Shown in pieces: positions 23,578 to 34,002 of a stretch of 64,000 bases of DNA (positions are counted from its first letter, which is position 1; every line of letters begins with the position of its first letter). The stretch comes from Malus domestica. Its lineage: Eukaryota > Streptophyta > Magnoliopsida > Rosales > Rosaceae. The translations under genes and the position numbers were made by a program. Under the pieces are notes generated by a model. That model worked only from the letters and a program-made list of their open reading frames with translations. It searched no databases and was not told the DNA's origin. The stretch is taken from assembly GCF_042453785.1 (NCBI RefSeq), contig NC_091677.1:4187501-4251500 (forward strand). Reading direction: 5' to 3'.

Positions 23578-24213
23578 ATTATTTTATAGCCATCATTTGG
23601 AAAATGAATAGGTTGTCGGTCATGATTCACCAAACCTTGAAACTATAAAGACTTTAGATGATGGAATGCTTCAATATTTTCAACAATGCTTTATTTTAAA
23701 GGAAAACTAATGAAAAGGGATTGAAAATTTTGAGTTTTAATGATAAGGACAAAATAAATGGTAAAGTGAATAGTATCAAGATTGATTTTTTAGTGTAAAA
23801 ATGTGGTTTTTCGTTAAAGTGAACAGTACTTGGTGCTTTTCATTAAAGTTCTCTTCTTAAACTAGTATAATATTAAAAGAAAGATCAAACTCGGGTATAA
23901 ATGCGTGCTTATTGATCTACTGACTTAATGTACATTTGTAATCTATAGCTTTTCATTTGATACTATATAAACGTATAACGCACATCTACTAGCTCATACG
24001 AAGTCAATATATAAAAAATTATCTCAAAAGAAATTTTTACATGTAATGAGGTGCCGTTTTGGTAAGGTCGTTACGAAAAGACATATAAATTAATTTTATT
24101 GACTCTTAGTGTACTTTACTCGGAGTTGTTTGTCAATCTATGATTAGTCAATGTTAAGTGGTATCTATATTAGGGAATAGGTTATATTAGAGTAGTGTAC
24201 ATTATTGACTAAA

Positions 24214-24510
24214 GAGTAATGTTATTCATAGCATGTTTTTGTACCACATTTTCATACCATCTTAGGTGGCATCTGATGTGGAGCCACATCATTTGAAAAA
24301 TTTGTAAAACCCAAGGAAAGGAAAGAGAAAAACTTCTCGTATACCACAATCATCATTTAATTAACTAGTTTTTTTTTAATTATTAGTTTATTAAATAATG
24401 AACTAAATTTAAAAATCTGATTAATTTAAATGATGTGGTTATTCACATCAAATGCCACATAAGATTATATGAAAATGAGGTACAAAAATATAGTATCAAT
24501 AGCATTATTC
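24214..24510. mobile_element. MITE with 9-bp duplication, unit A only
   Basis: A 297-bp element with terminal inverted repeats of about 45 bp (GAGTAATGTTATTCATA at the left, complement of AGAATAATGCTATTGATA at the right) and the 9-bp duplication TTGACTAAA (24205-24213 and 24511-24519). The paralogous stretch of unit B at about 29462-29470 carries a single TTGACTAAA and no insertion, so both ends are confirmed by an empty site. It belongs with Mutator-type MITEs. Confidence 0.85.
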
Positions 24511-24519
24511 TTGACTAAA

Positions 24520-24960
24520 TCAATCACTTTGACCCTATCAAATGAAAAATAAAACCACATGGACCCGACCCAGGTGAATGTAATTTGGTTCTACAAATAA
24601 GCCCAGTGGGCCTCGGAGGTGGCTGAAACCAAGGCCCAAATCGTCGGTAGCTCTGATACATGGTGGAGAAAACGACGTCGTATCAATGATCTATCATCGA
24701 AACGCCACCCGAAGCAAGAAAACAAAGCCCCTTCAGCTCCTCCGGTCTCTGTCCTCCACTCCCCCTCCCTCCGTTTCTCTCTGCTTCCTCCCAACCAAGG
24801 TACTCTCTCTCACACGCTCTCCTATGTTTCTCTCTCTCCAAATGTTTGTGTGCTTTTCGACATTGACAAACATAAGATTTTCAGTTGGAGTTGTTTATGT
24901 CCTTGTCTTTTGGGTTGATCTTAATTTACTTTGATGTTTGTAGATTCCTGGTCCTCCTCC
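24520..24960 (+). pseudogene. 5' fragment of the SpoU methyltransferase gene (unit A)
   Basis: Matches the promoter-proximal region, first exon and start of intron 1 of the complete gene at 29744-31989. It shares the GGACCCGACCCAGGT block upstream, the AAACGACGTCGTAT block, and the exon end TCCTCCCAACCAAG followed by GTACTCTCTCT. The start codon region is rearranged and the exon lacks a clean in-frame ATG equivalent. Beyond about 24960 the match stops and sequence homologous to the UGT at 17551 begins, which marks the junction of the two duplicated units. If its promoter is alive it could yield a short non-coding transcript. Confidence 0.75.
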
Positions 24961-24994
24961 TCCTAAAGGATCAACTGTAGAACAACAGAAAGAT

Positions 24995-25220
24995 ACATGC
25001 ACACCGTTCCAGAGAGCCTCAGACAAAGAGCTTCAGCCACATTGACTTAAAAACCCACCAATGGCCGGATGGCTCAATATTTCCTCCTGGTTCAGCAAGT
25101 TCTTCACTGCTAATCCATTTTTCTTCACCCTCTCCAGTAATCCCTCTCCAAGCACCTCAGTCAGTTTCTCCTCGTCTTCCACATCAACTTTTTTATCCTT
25201 CACAGCCCAAAGTAACCTGA
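24995..25220 (-). pseudogene. Internal fragment of a UGT708-like gene (start of unit B)
   Basis: About 225 bp match the UGT at 17551-18942 over its 17836-18060 stretch, with about 95% identity by eye. They cover the residues before and into the PSPG box (EKLTEVLGEGL..., LNQEEILSHPAIGGFLS). Neither end of the gene is present. It is the truncated counterpart of the intact unit A UGT, cut at the duplication breakpoint on its 3' side and lost on its 5' side. Confidence 0.8.
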
Positions 25221-25844
25221 AAATTAAAAAAGAAATTTGTCATAATTTTCTTTTTTCTGACCATTAAACATTGTCATATTTGACAACGATGAGGTTTTTC
25301 TTAGTAGCCATGCGCCTGGACATCAAACATTAATTTATAACCGCAATTAAAATTTGAAAATTAATTAGCAACACCATCCATACACATGATCATGGAACAT
25401 TGATTTATAACCGCAATTAGCAAGACGAAGAAAACACTAATCAGACATCACTAAACTTGAGATCGTCACTCTGAAATTAATAGAACAAGAGGCCCTGCAT
25501 CCCTTCCAAGTTCCAACCAACGTATGTTCATCATGCAATGCATGATAAATAAACTTGAACTCAAAATTATTAAGATCTTTCCGACCTAAATATATATTAA
25601 TTTAGGGTTTTAGTGTTTTTTTTTTCTTTCTAATTTTACATATATTAAAATAAACAGTTAAATGGATACCTATTTATAATCGCGGTAATACCTATAATCA
25701 TCCATTTTAATTTTACGGGTAAACAATTATACCCATAACCGTTTACTTATCTAAACAATTACTCATAACCGTAATCGTGAATTTTAAATAAACAGATAAC
25801 TACGGTTACCCAAACCCTTGGGTATTATGCTCATCTATACTTGC
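25221..25844. other. Spacer in unit B; possible MITE remnant
   Basis: No gene. At about 25650-25845 a stretch rich in CCGTAACC/GGTTACGG-type phrases (ATAACCGTTTAC, CTACGGTTACCC) resembles an end of a hAT-type MITE, but paired ends could not be set. At 25320-25440 the phrase TTTATAACCGCAATTA occurs twice. Confidence 0.3.
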
Positions 25845-26345
25845 AGGCTCAGATTTTACTTGAAGACGTGATGACTTTTTAATAGATAATGTACCCGTAG
25901 AAGGTCTCCGCACAAAATGTTAGTGTCAAAAAAGTGTTATAATTGTAGAAATAGATTTATAAACATCTACAAGCACAACACGATTTGACGTTTGATGTCA
26001 AAAGATTGTACTTAATGTCAAAACAGAGAATATGTGCTTGGTACTCCTGCAAATCTTAAAGTAGTTCCTTGGGGTTGGTCGTGTTGAAGTTGAGAATCCA
26101 AGGAATATGACTGGTGAAATTGGTATACCGGATACACGGCCCCAGAGATTCAAGACCCTTATAATAAAATATGTGATGTCTATAGCTTTGGCATGTGCTT
26201 ATGAGAAATTTATTGTTGCGACATGCCTTATTCAGACGTTAACTTTACTAATGTATTATGTGAAATTGTTCGTCAAAATTTACAGGCATAAATCCACAGA
26301 TGCTAGGTGTTTGGATGAAATGCATATAAATGTCATGAAATAAGC
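25845..26345 (+). pseudogene. Raf-like MAP3K relic, unit B
   Basis: Homologous to the relic at 19300-21260 but without the solo LTR. Traces in order: NVKTENMCL (catalytic loop, family form DVKTENMLL), GVGRVEVENPRNMTGEIG at about 26072-26130 (activation segment), and at about 26163-26290 NKICDVYSFGMCL then EIYCCDMPYSDVNFTNV and EIVRQNLQA, matching subdomains IX to X of Raf-like kinases. An in-frame stop replaces the conserved tryptophan after FGMCL, the HRD motif is gone and frames change. It is clearly dead, though its subdomain IX stretch is better preserved than in unit A. Confidence 0.78.
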
Positions 26346-27091
26346 GATGTGTTCATCATGCATTCAAGAATAAGGAGATCAAATTTAGGATCAAACGCTT
26401 AGTGTGCATGAAAGATTGAGCTGAAGCAATTGTTACTTAGTAACTAATTGGAGCTCCTCAGAAGAAAGTTGACAAACGCATCTACAATTGTTAGCCTTTT
26501 GACCTTCCCCCGCCATTGACATTGGTTACTCCCAACTGCCCCCCATCATCGACATCTGCAAAATTGCCATGTTTATGCAACTACTTCCGTAACTTCCCTA
26601 AAACCACCAAATGATCGAAATATTCCAGCTACCGTACCACAATCCCTACACCTTCGAACATTGGCATGAATTAGTGTAGTTATTGACCATATAAGGATGT
26701 GAACTTTAAGTTTGTATGGCATGGCAACCCTGAGATGATAACCGAGAAAAGATGAGAACTTTTCCTTTGCATGAAAGAAGAAATGGGGATGGTGAGTATT
26801 GAGATGCACTTTAAGTTTGTATGGGCATTCTTTCTGCTCTTATTACTCATTTTGGCTTCACAATGTTTATGAACAAAATCGTCACACCAACTATGTGACA
26901 AACTTATAAGTAATTTTCACACATTATTTAATGACACCATTTTACGACAAGAAACTATGATTTCCATTATTTGAAAGGATGATCACACATGATAGCCTGT
27001 TCCATAGCCGGACTACAACATATGTATATCCAATTTGAGATTGAAAAGTTACATGACACTTCAACCAAAGTACATAAATTTCAAGGATACA
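26346..27091. other. Spacer between kinase relic and UGT, shared by both units
   Basis: Non-coding here, but clearly related to 21250-21890 in unit A (common phrases such as GTTTATGCAACTA, CAAGTTTGTATGG and ACTATGTGACAAAC), so it belongs to the duplicated segment. A stretch near 26455-26560 present here is missing in unit A. Confidence 0.6.
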
Positions 27092-28487
27092 TTAGTTCTT
27101 CTGCGTCAAATATTCCAAAACTTCATTGAACACCTTCTGAGATTTCCCACCAGTGGCAGTAGCCTTCTTAGCATCTTCCCCCACCTTCCTAGCCAAACCC
27201 CTAAGCTTCTTGTCCTCCATCAACTCCACAATCTTCCTTCCTATCTCTTCCCCACCCACCACCACCCCTCCAACCCCCCAACCCCAACTCCTCTCCCATA
27301 TTCCCAGCCTTCTCCACCACCTCCGCATTCACGCTCTGATCTCCATGCTGCGGCCAGGCCAGCACGGGTACCCCTTTTCTCGCCGCCTCCATAACCGAAT
27401 TCCACCCGCAGTGACTCACAAACCCGCCAACAGCCGCATGCATGAGAATGTCCTGCTGGCTCACCCACCCCTTCACTACTACTCCTCTGCTTTTTGTCCT
27501 GTCCAAAAACGGCTCCCCAAGCAGGTTTTTCAGATCTTCCTTGTCCTCCTTGTCGACCTTACTTGTTTTGAGCACCCACAAAAACCGATATCCACTCCTC
27601 TCCAACCCATCTGAGAGCTCTTTAATCTGCGCATTCGACATTGCTGTTCTGCTTCCGAAACTCACGTAAACTACTGTCTCTGCCGGCTGGCTGTCTAGCC
27701 ATGACAGATAGTTTCCGTCTTCTTCCTGCTCTTTCTTGGCCTCGAAGGTATCTAACGGTCCGATCGGAAGAATCGGTGGTAGATTTTCTAAAACTCTCCC
27801 ACTGTTTATAGCTGCTAGAGTTTCCAGTTCGAAATCTTCGAAAGTGTTCATTAGGATCCCTTTGGACTTGGACAAAGCTCGAGAATTTGTGGCGATTATT
27901 GATGTGAAAAGATGATTAGGGTTTTTTAATGGAGGAGGAATGCTTCCTATAGGCAATGAAGTGATTCCGGGGACGTTGACTTCTTTGAGATCGCTTGCAA
28001 AACAGGAAGGGTTTGATAGAAGGGTTGGGAGGTAGGCCATGAGGCAGGAAAATTTACATGAGGTGGTAAAGATGATGTAGTTGGGGACGCCGAGGTTGGC
28101 GGCGACTGGGGCAATACTAGAAGCCACTGTAAAGTCGGAAAATATAGCTGAGACGGGTGGGGATGAGGCGGCAAGTGAAGGGTAGAGAAGGTGGACAGAG
28201 CGGGTGGTGGCTTCGAATTGGAGGAAGAAAGGATCGTGGGTGGTGGGATTGGGGGAGGAAATGACTTGGAATTCAATGTGGTTGACTTTTGGATGTTGGG
28301 ATAGAAAGAAGGAAATGTGGGCGGACTCGGCGGCGGAGACAGAAGGGCGGGCGGTGATCAAGCTGACGGTGCAGTTCCGAGAGGAGAGCATGGCGGCAAT
28401 GCGGAGGAAGGGGGTCAAGTGCCCCATTCCGGCACTAGGCAATAGGGCTATGTGAGGAGGAGGAGGAGGAGGTGCGGTGTTTGACAT
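27092..28487 (-). pseudogene. UDP-glycosyltransferase, UGT708-like, with C-terminal frameshift (unit B)
   Basis: Starts at 28487 (MSNTAPPPPPPHIALLPSAG). It carries the catalytic GMGH, the DPFFLQFEATTRS motif and, unlike its unit A sister, a complete 44-residue PSPG box (WVSQQDI to PQHGDQ). At about 27307, relative to the unit A copy, five bases are missing. The frame then runs through a glycine/tryptophan-rich tail to a stop at 27201, giving 428 residues. The proper C-terminal stretch (GIWERSWGWG ... NEVLEYLTQKN) is present in another frame, ending at 27092. The lost part forms the helices that close the donor side of the fold. Activity is doubtful but not excluded, and a sequencing or assembly error at the 5-base site is an alternative. 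Confidence 0.8.
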
Positions 28488-28654
28488 GGTGGTGGGAAAG
28501 AGGTAAAGATGCCAGAATAGTAGATTAACAATGAATACTTACATGTATCAGTAGCGTTCTTATTTAATTATAGTCACCATTTGGAAAATGAGTAGATTGT
28601 TAATCACTTGTTTGACCAAACCTTCTCCACAAAATCCAAGGATTTGGTTTTGTC

Positions 28655-28824
28655 CGAGCAGGATTTTCTCTCCTCTTTTTTTTTTTCCTTCTATTTGAAC
28701 AGTCACGATTAAGCCACGTCAATATCTTGTGTTGACTTCTATATAAAGATAGAGAAAGATAAAGCAAAGAGTGAGAGGAGAAGAGAGAATGAGATAAAAA
28801 TAGAACGGGAGAAAATCCTAATCC
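28655..28824. mobile_element. MITE present in unit B only
   Basis: A 170-bp element with AGGATTTTCTC / GAGAAAATCCT inverted ends and the 9-bp duplication GGTTTTGTC (28646-28654 and 28825-28833). The core GATTAAGCCACGTCAATATC shows that it is related to the MITEs at 482-659, 671-865 and about 63070. The matching place in unit A (about 23638-23650, AACCTTGAAACTATAAAG) has no insertion. Confidence 0.75.
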
Positions 28825-28897
28825 GGTTTTGTCAATTATAATGACTTTAGTTGATGGAATGCTTCAATTTCTTCAACAATGCTTTATTTACTGTCTT

Positions 28898-29345
28898 ACG
28901 TAACCGATTTAATGTACATTTGCAACCTATAGCTCTTTCTTTGATGCTATATAAACTTATAACGCACATCTACTACCTCACCCGACATCAACATGTAGAA
29001 AATTATTCAAAAGAAATCTTTACATATAACAAGGTCTCTTTCATAACGTGACACATTTCATAAGCATATACTTACAAATTAATGACTATGTACAACAATG
29101 CTTTATTATATATTAGTTTAACGTATTGAAAAAAAGATCGAACTCAGGTATAAAGAGGCGTATTTACTGTCTTACCAAACCGACTTAATAGACATTTGCA
29201 ACCTATAGCTTTTTATTTAATACTATATGAACTTACAACGCACATCTATTAACTCACATGATGTCAATACATAAAAAATTATACAAAATAATTTTTTACA
29301 TATAACAAGGTGTCTCTTTCATAACGTGACACATAAATTGGCATA
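28898..29345. repeat. Local tandem duplication of a unit of about 270 bp
   Basis: Two diverged copies, 28898-29065 and 29171-29345, share CATTTGCAACCTATAGCT, ACAACGCACATCTA-type phrases and TTTCATAACGTGACAC. Unit A has a single corresponding copy at about 23925-24090, so the duplication arose in unit B. Confidence 0.65.
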
Positions 29346-29743
29346 AATTAATTTTATCGACTCTTAGTGTACTGAGGGTTGTTTATTAGTCTATGATTAA
29401 TTAATCTCAAGGGGTATTTATTATTACTAATAGGTTATACTAGGTTAGTGTACATCATTGACTAAATCAATCACTTGACCCTATCAAAAGAAAAAATAAA
29501 AAAACAAGGACCCGACCCAGGTTAACGTAATCGGGTTCTACAAATGTGATGGCTGAAACCAGGGCCCAAACCGTCTGTACTTCTGATGCTTGGTATAAAC
29601 GACGTCGTATGGATAAAGTTCTATCATCGAAACGCTATCCGAAACGACATTAAAGCGCCCACAGCTCCTCTGGTGCTGCTGAGCCTCTCACTCTCCGTCG
29701 TCCGCCGCCTTGGCTCCAAAATTACTGCAAAAATAAATAAATA

Positions 29744-29877
29744 ATGAGCGCCTGCAAAACCCTAGTCCGTACATCTCTCTCCTCAATCACCTCCACCCTC
29801 CGAACCAATCGACCCACCGTCTCTCTCCTCCACTCCCCCTTCCTCCGCTTCTCTCCGCTTCCTCCCAACCAAGGTAC

Positions 29878-29909
<32 letters not shown>

Positions 29910-31989
29910 GCTCGCTCGACACTCATACGCACATTTCTAACTCAATTTTGTGATTTGAATTTGAAATTAGCGCTCAGGCTTGCTCCGTACAATGTTCCTT
30001 CGCGGCCGTACGCTTCAATTTCATCCGAAGCAGCCGCCGCAGATTTCACAGACGAAGCTCACTCCGCGGACTCAACCCTAGAACCGCCGGAGAACCCGAC
30101 GCAGGACACCGTGGAGGAGCTTCTGAGGAAGAAAAACGACGTCGCGCGCCTGATGAAAATGGAACGCCGCCACGAGTCCGCGCACCAAACCGGCGGTCGG
30201 TGGTTCCCGTATCTCGACAAGTTCAGCTGCGGTGAAGGTGCTTTTCTCAACAGCGGTGAGGTGCTTGAAGCGGTGGATCCGTATATAATGGATGTGAGGA
30301 AGGAGAAGTTTAGGAAAGTGGTGAAGAATCGGAGCTACGGGGTGTGTCTGGTGGTTGAAGGATTGGGAGATTTCGGCAATGTATCGGCGGCGTTTCGGTC
30401 TGCGGATGCGCTGGGGTTTCAGTCGGTTCATGTGGTATCCTGCGACTCCAAAAGGTGCAACGGCATTTGAGGTGAAAGGGATCTGGTTTTAGTTTAAAAT
30501 TTTGAAAAGAAAAAAAAAACCAGAAAGAAGATTTCTTTTGTTCTAAATTGTTTGTTGGTATGTGGTTGTTTAGTGAATTGGTAATCAGGGTTGGCTTTGT
30601 TTAATTTGTATTAGTAAGTTTAATTGAACTTGTCCGGTTCTTAGTTGTCGAATTAACTTTGTTAACCTCAGCTTGATCTTGTTTCAGATATAGAGACAAT
30701 CGCCATGTCAGTATGGGAGCGGAGAAATGGTTGGACATTGAAATTTGGAACTCTACTGCTGAGTGCTTTGAAGTTCTGACATCGCGAGGGTATCGAATTG
30801 CCACAACGCATTTGGGAACGGACTCGGTAATTATCCACTTTCTTCTGCTGTGTATTTTGTTTGTTTTGAAAAGATGTTCCACAGTTTTAATCTCAAGCAT
30901 GTATCTGAGTTATTCTTCCATTTTTGTATTTTAAGGTGTCTATATACGACATGGATTGGTCTTGCCCAACTGCGATTGTAGTCGGAAATGAAAATAGGTA
31001 TTACAGGTTTTCCTATTTAGTGATCATTATATTTTTCGATATCATCCAAGCGGGTTCTTTGTTCAGTTTTAAGCTGATACACTTTTGTGTCTCTGTGATC
31101 AATATCAAATTTTTGGATATACTTGTACATCTGATGAAGGATTTAGAAATTCAACCAAGAAAAAGTTAATAACATCAAGAAAATTACATCTTAGATATGT
31201 TCTTCCTCGATGTTAATTTGAGTGCAATTTCTAATTTAGGGGAATAAGTGATGAGGCCCTCGCTTTGTCAGATTTGCATTGCAGTATTCCGATGAAAGGC
31301 ATGGTCGACTCTTTCAATGTTTCAGTTGCTGCAGGCCTTCTCATGCACCATGCAGTTTGTGATAGAACATCTCGCCTGGTAACGACTCGACTGTTATTCT
31401 TTCTGTACTGAATAATGCATCCACTCCTGTTATCGTTTTTCTTTTTATTTGGGAATTTGCATTCATGACTATTTTATTCATCTTCATTGCTTGGATTTTT
31501 ACAATGGAAAGGGCATTGACAATAAATTACAAGAAAATCATTAAACCCTACATTTTATGCCGGCTATTGATGTCGTTTTGGAAATTCATTCTGAACTTTA
31601 TATATGTGCAATTGAACTTCCATTTTGCATTGCATTATGTTAAGCCAGAATCAGTTTTCAACCCTCTTTTCTTCCCTCATTCTTCTACAATCATGTGTCT
31701 ATGGGTCAAGACTACAGCAACATTCATGTCAAAGTTCGTATCAAGCACTAGATAATTTGCAACTCAATTTCACTATATCGTACAAAGCAGCTGTGTGCTT
31801 ACTCAAGTTTCAAGCATTAGATGTTAATATTTGTTGCACACAAATATACAGGGTAGCCATGGGGATCTAACATTTGAAGAGAGCCAAATTCTACTAGCTG
31901 AATTCTCTCTGCGGCATAGCAAGAGTTCAATCAGCATCGCACGCGAGTATGTAAAGAGGAAGGCATCTCTGCTCACGTCAAAGATTTGA
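29744..31989 (+). CDS. SpoU/TrmH-family RNA 2'-O-methyltransferase, organelle-targeted
   Basis: Transfers a methyl group from S-adenosylmethionine to a ribose 2'-OH of tRNA or rRNA. Predicted exons: 29744-29873, 29971-30454, 30688-30826, 30936-30997, 31241-31378 (this end could be one base off), 31852-31989; about 363 residues. The first about 65 residues (MSACKTLVRTSLSSITSTLR...) are rich in Ser, Arg and Leu and poor in acidic residues, like a chloroplast or mitochondrial transit peptide. The three SPOUT motifs are visible: GNVSAAFRSADALGF (motif 1), AIVVGNENRGIS (motif 2) and IPMKGMVDSFNVSVAAGLLMH (motif 3, whose Asn-Val-Ser binds the cofactor knot). I recall the Arabidopsis counterpart as At5g15390. 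The exact RNA target is not known. The gene ends unit B of the duplication, and its 5' end is duplicated at 24520-24960. Confidence 0.88.
29882..29911. repeat. CT microsatellite in intron 1 of the SpoU gene
   Basis: A run of about 13-15 CT units directly after the donor of exon 1. The unit A copy has a much shorter run at the same place, which shows length change since duplication. Confidence 0.85.
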
Positions 31990-33771
31990 GAGACCCTTTT
32001 CTGATTTTTGATTGCCCGGATGATGTTAAACAAACGTGATCTCCAAATTTCATATGAGAAAGCAATCACCAAAAGGAGCAGAAGATAACAAGAATTCTCT
32101 GAAGCCAGCCAAGAGGACAAAGTGGCCATGTCCGATTGAAAGCAAGGCTTGGTGCGACATCACATGCAATGTAGAGAGGGCAGCATGAGAGCTTACCTCG
32201 GTAACCGAGCATGTTCGTGCCAAGAATTGTCTTTTGGTTGTCTATTCTCTCGACGATTCTTTACTTTTTAGCGATAGGACAGCTTGAATCAATGAAATTA
32301 ATTACCTAGTAGTTCTTCTCCCGTTTTTTCTTTATGGTCAAACAAGATTACTTTAATTAATAACTAGTACAAGGTCCAAAAGAGTCAGGTAAACAACAAC
32401 AGATAAAGTAAAAGACTCAAACAAAATGATAGCTGCATCACATAACGAGAGGCTCACATAAGTTGTAAAAATCAAACAATCAAAAACCCTAATCTCAATT
32501 AGCGTAAACTAGACCGTTGCAGCCGTCATGTCTTCAAAGGAAGTCAAACTCCGAACCAAGAGGGTAAACACTAGATCTAAGTCCCTTTAACGAATCCCTA
32601 CAAATTATATACAATGTATCTTGTGGGTAGAAAATGAGGCTAAAGGGTATGTAAACTGTGACGGAGGTTGCATAACACTTGACCTTGATTGAGATTCGAC
32701 ATGTCGGTTGGGGGAGGGGTATATGATATTCAATTTATGAACAAAGCCAACCGATCCGAGCATGATGGGGCGGGGATGGAATATCATGTCTAAGGAGAAG
32801 GGAGGAAGGAAAAGTAAATGACATAAAGCAGTACAAGCGGGGGAGGGAAAGTGTATATGATATTCAATTTCTAAACAGAACCTACCGATCCGAGCATGAT
32901 GGGGCGGGAATGGAATATCACGTCTAAGGAGGAGGGAGGAAGAAAAAGTAAATGACAGAAAGCGGTACAAATGGGCAAAAAACGTCAAATAAGGGGCATG
33001 AAGCCCAAATATATGGATCTCCGTATCTCAACCTTTCAGATCCTGCGGATCACCGTAATCTCAATCATTCATGTAAAATCATGTGGTTGAGATCTGTCTT
33101 CCTCTTTAACTTTCTCATTCTCTCATTCTCCTCCATTTTTTATTTTTAATTTAAGAAGTGGGTCCTAGTTTGTAATAAAGTCTTCTGCCATTTGAGTTTT
33201 TCATGAAGAAATAGTATCCTTGTCGATTTTTTGTGAAAATTTTAGAAATCTTTTAATTGAGTTTTTTATTTTATATTGTACAATTGTAAGTTATTTTTAA
33301 ATTTTTTTATTTAAAATTATACATATGAAAAATCATCGCTCGATATACGATGAAACAAACACAATTAAAAAATTCTCGTATCCTCATAAACATGATCCGA
33401 TTTTTATATTTTTAATGAATTGGTCCCAGCTTGTACTGAAGTCTGCCATTTGACTTTTTTTATTTGGTCAAACCTGCAATTTGAGTTTTTCATGGACATT
33501 TTTATTTTATTTTATTTTTCTACTTTTTAATGGAGTGGGTTCCGGCTTGTATTGAAGAAGGAATGATAATGGAACTTGTCTAGCGAGTTCGGCTAGTAAT
33601 TTTCGAAGATTTTTTGTAAAGTGAAACTCTTGATGGATGAAAAATTAACGAGCATCGGTAGTTGCTTCCTTTATTTTCTAGTTGTATTCATAATTTTCTA
33701 TATATATATATATATATATATGTATTGTCTTGGAAACAATGAAGGCAGCATCCCCAGGGACTTTTGCTTTG
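31990..33771. other. Intergenic; tandem repeat and low-complexity sequence
   Basis: Holds the presumed 3' untranslated region of the SpoU gene, the tandem repeat at 32708-32974, an AT-rich stretch, and a TA microsatellite at about 33700-33721. Short phrases such as TGGTCCCAGCTTGTACTGAAG and AATTTGAGTTTTTCATG recur at about 33160-33560 as diverged repeats. No gene seen. Confidence 0.4.
32708..32974. repeat. Tandem pair of units of about 130 bp
   Basis: Units 32708-32837 and 32838-32974 are about 88-90% alike. Both contain TATATGATATTCAATTT, CCGATCCGAGCATGATGGGG and GGAATATCA, and end in AGCGGTACAA-like sequence. Recent local duplication of non-coding DNA; the long minus-strand frame across it is a by-product. 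Confidence 0.8.
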
Positions 33772-33879
33772 ACGTAAATTTTGGATGAACAAGTGAATTA
33801 AATATGTTTAATCATGTGATTAGGCACGTAAATTTTGGATGAACCAATGAATTAAATATGTTTGATCATGTCATTACGC
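33772..33879. repeat. 54-bp tandem repeat (two units) upstream of BAHD gene 1
   Basis: Units 33772-33825 and 33826-33879 each read ACGTAAATTTTGGATGAAC..., then GAATTAAATATGTTT and ATCATGT. The same unit occurs twice (36961-37068) and once (37528-37581) upstream of BAHD gene 2. It lies about 120-230 bp upstream of the start codon, so it could carry promoter elements. Confidence 0.8.
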
Positions 33880-34002
33880 AATGTCAAACTTGATATATAG
33901 GGTTATCAAGTCCCCAATCTAACCATCATCACATAAACACTTCATTAATTAAAATCTTCTTCATTTCATTTCCAAACTCCGATCCAATAATCCAATAATC
34001 CA

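Noticed and set aside
32605-32988. 127-codon minus frame with an internal protein repeat
   Set aside because: The repeat comes from the tandem DNA duplication at 32708-32974; the frame has no domain and atypical composition.
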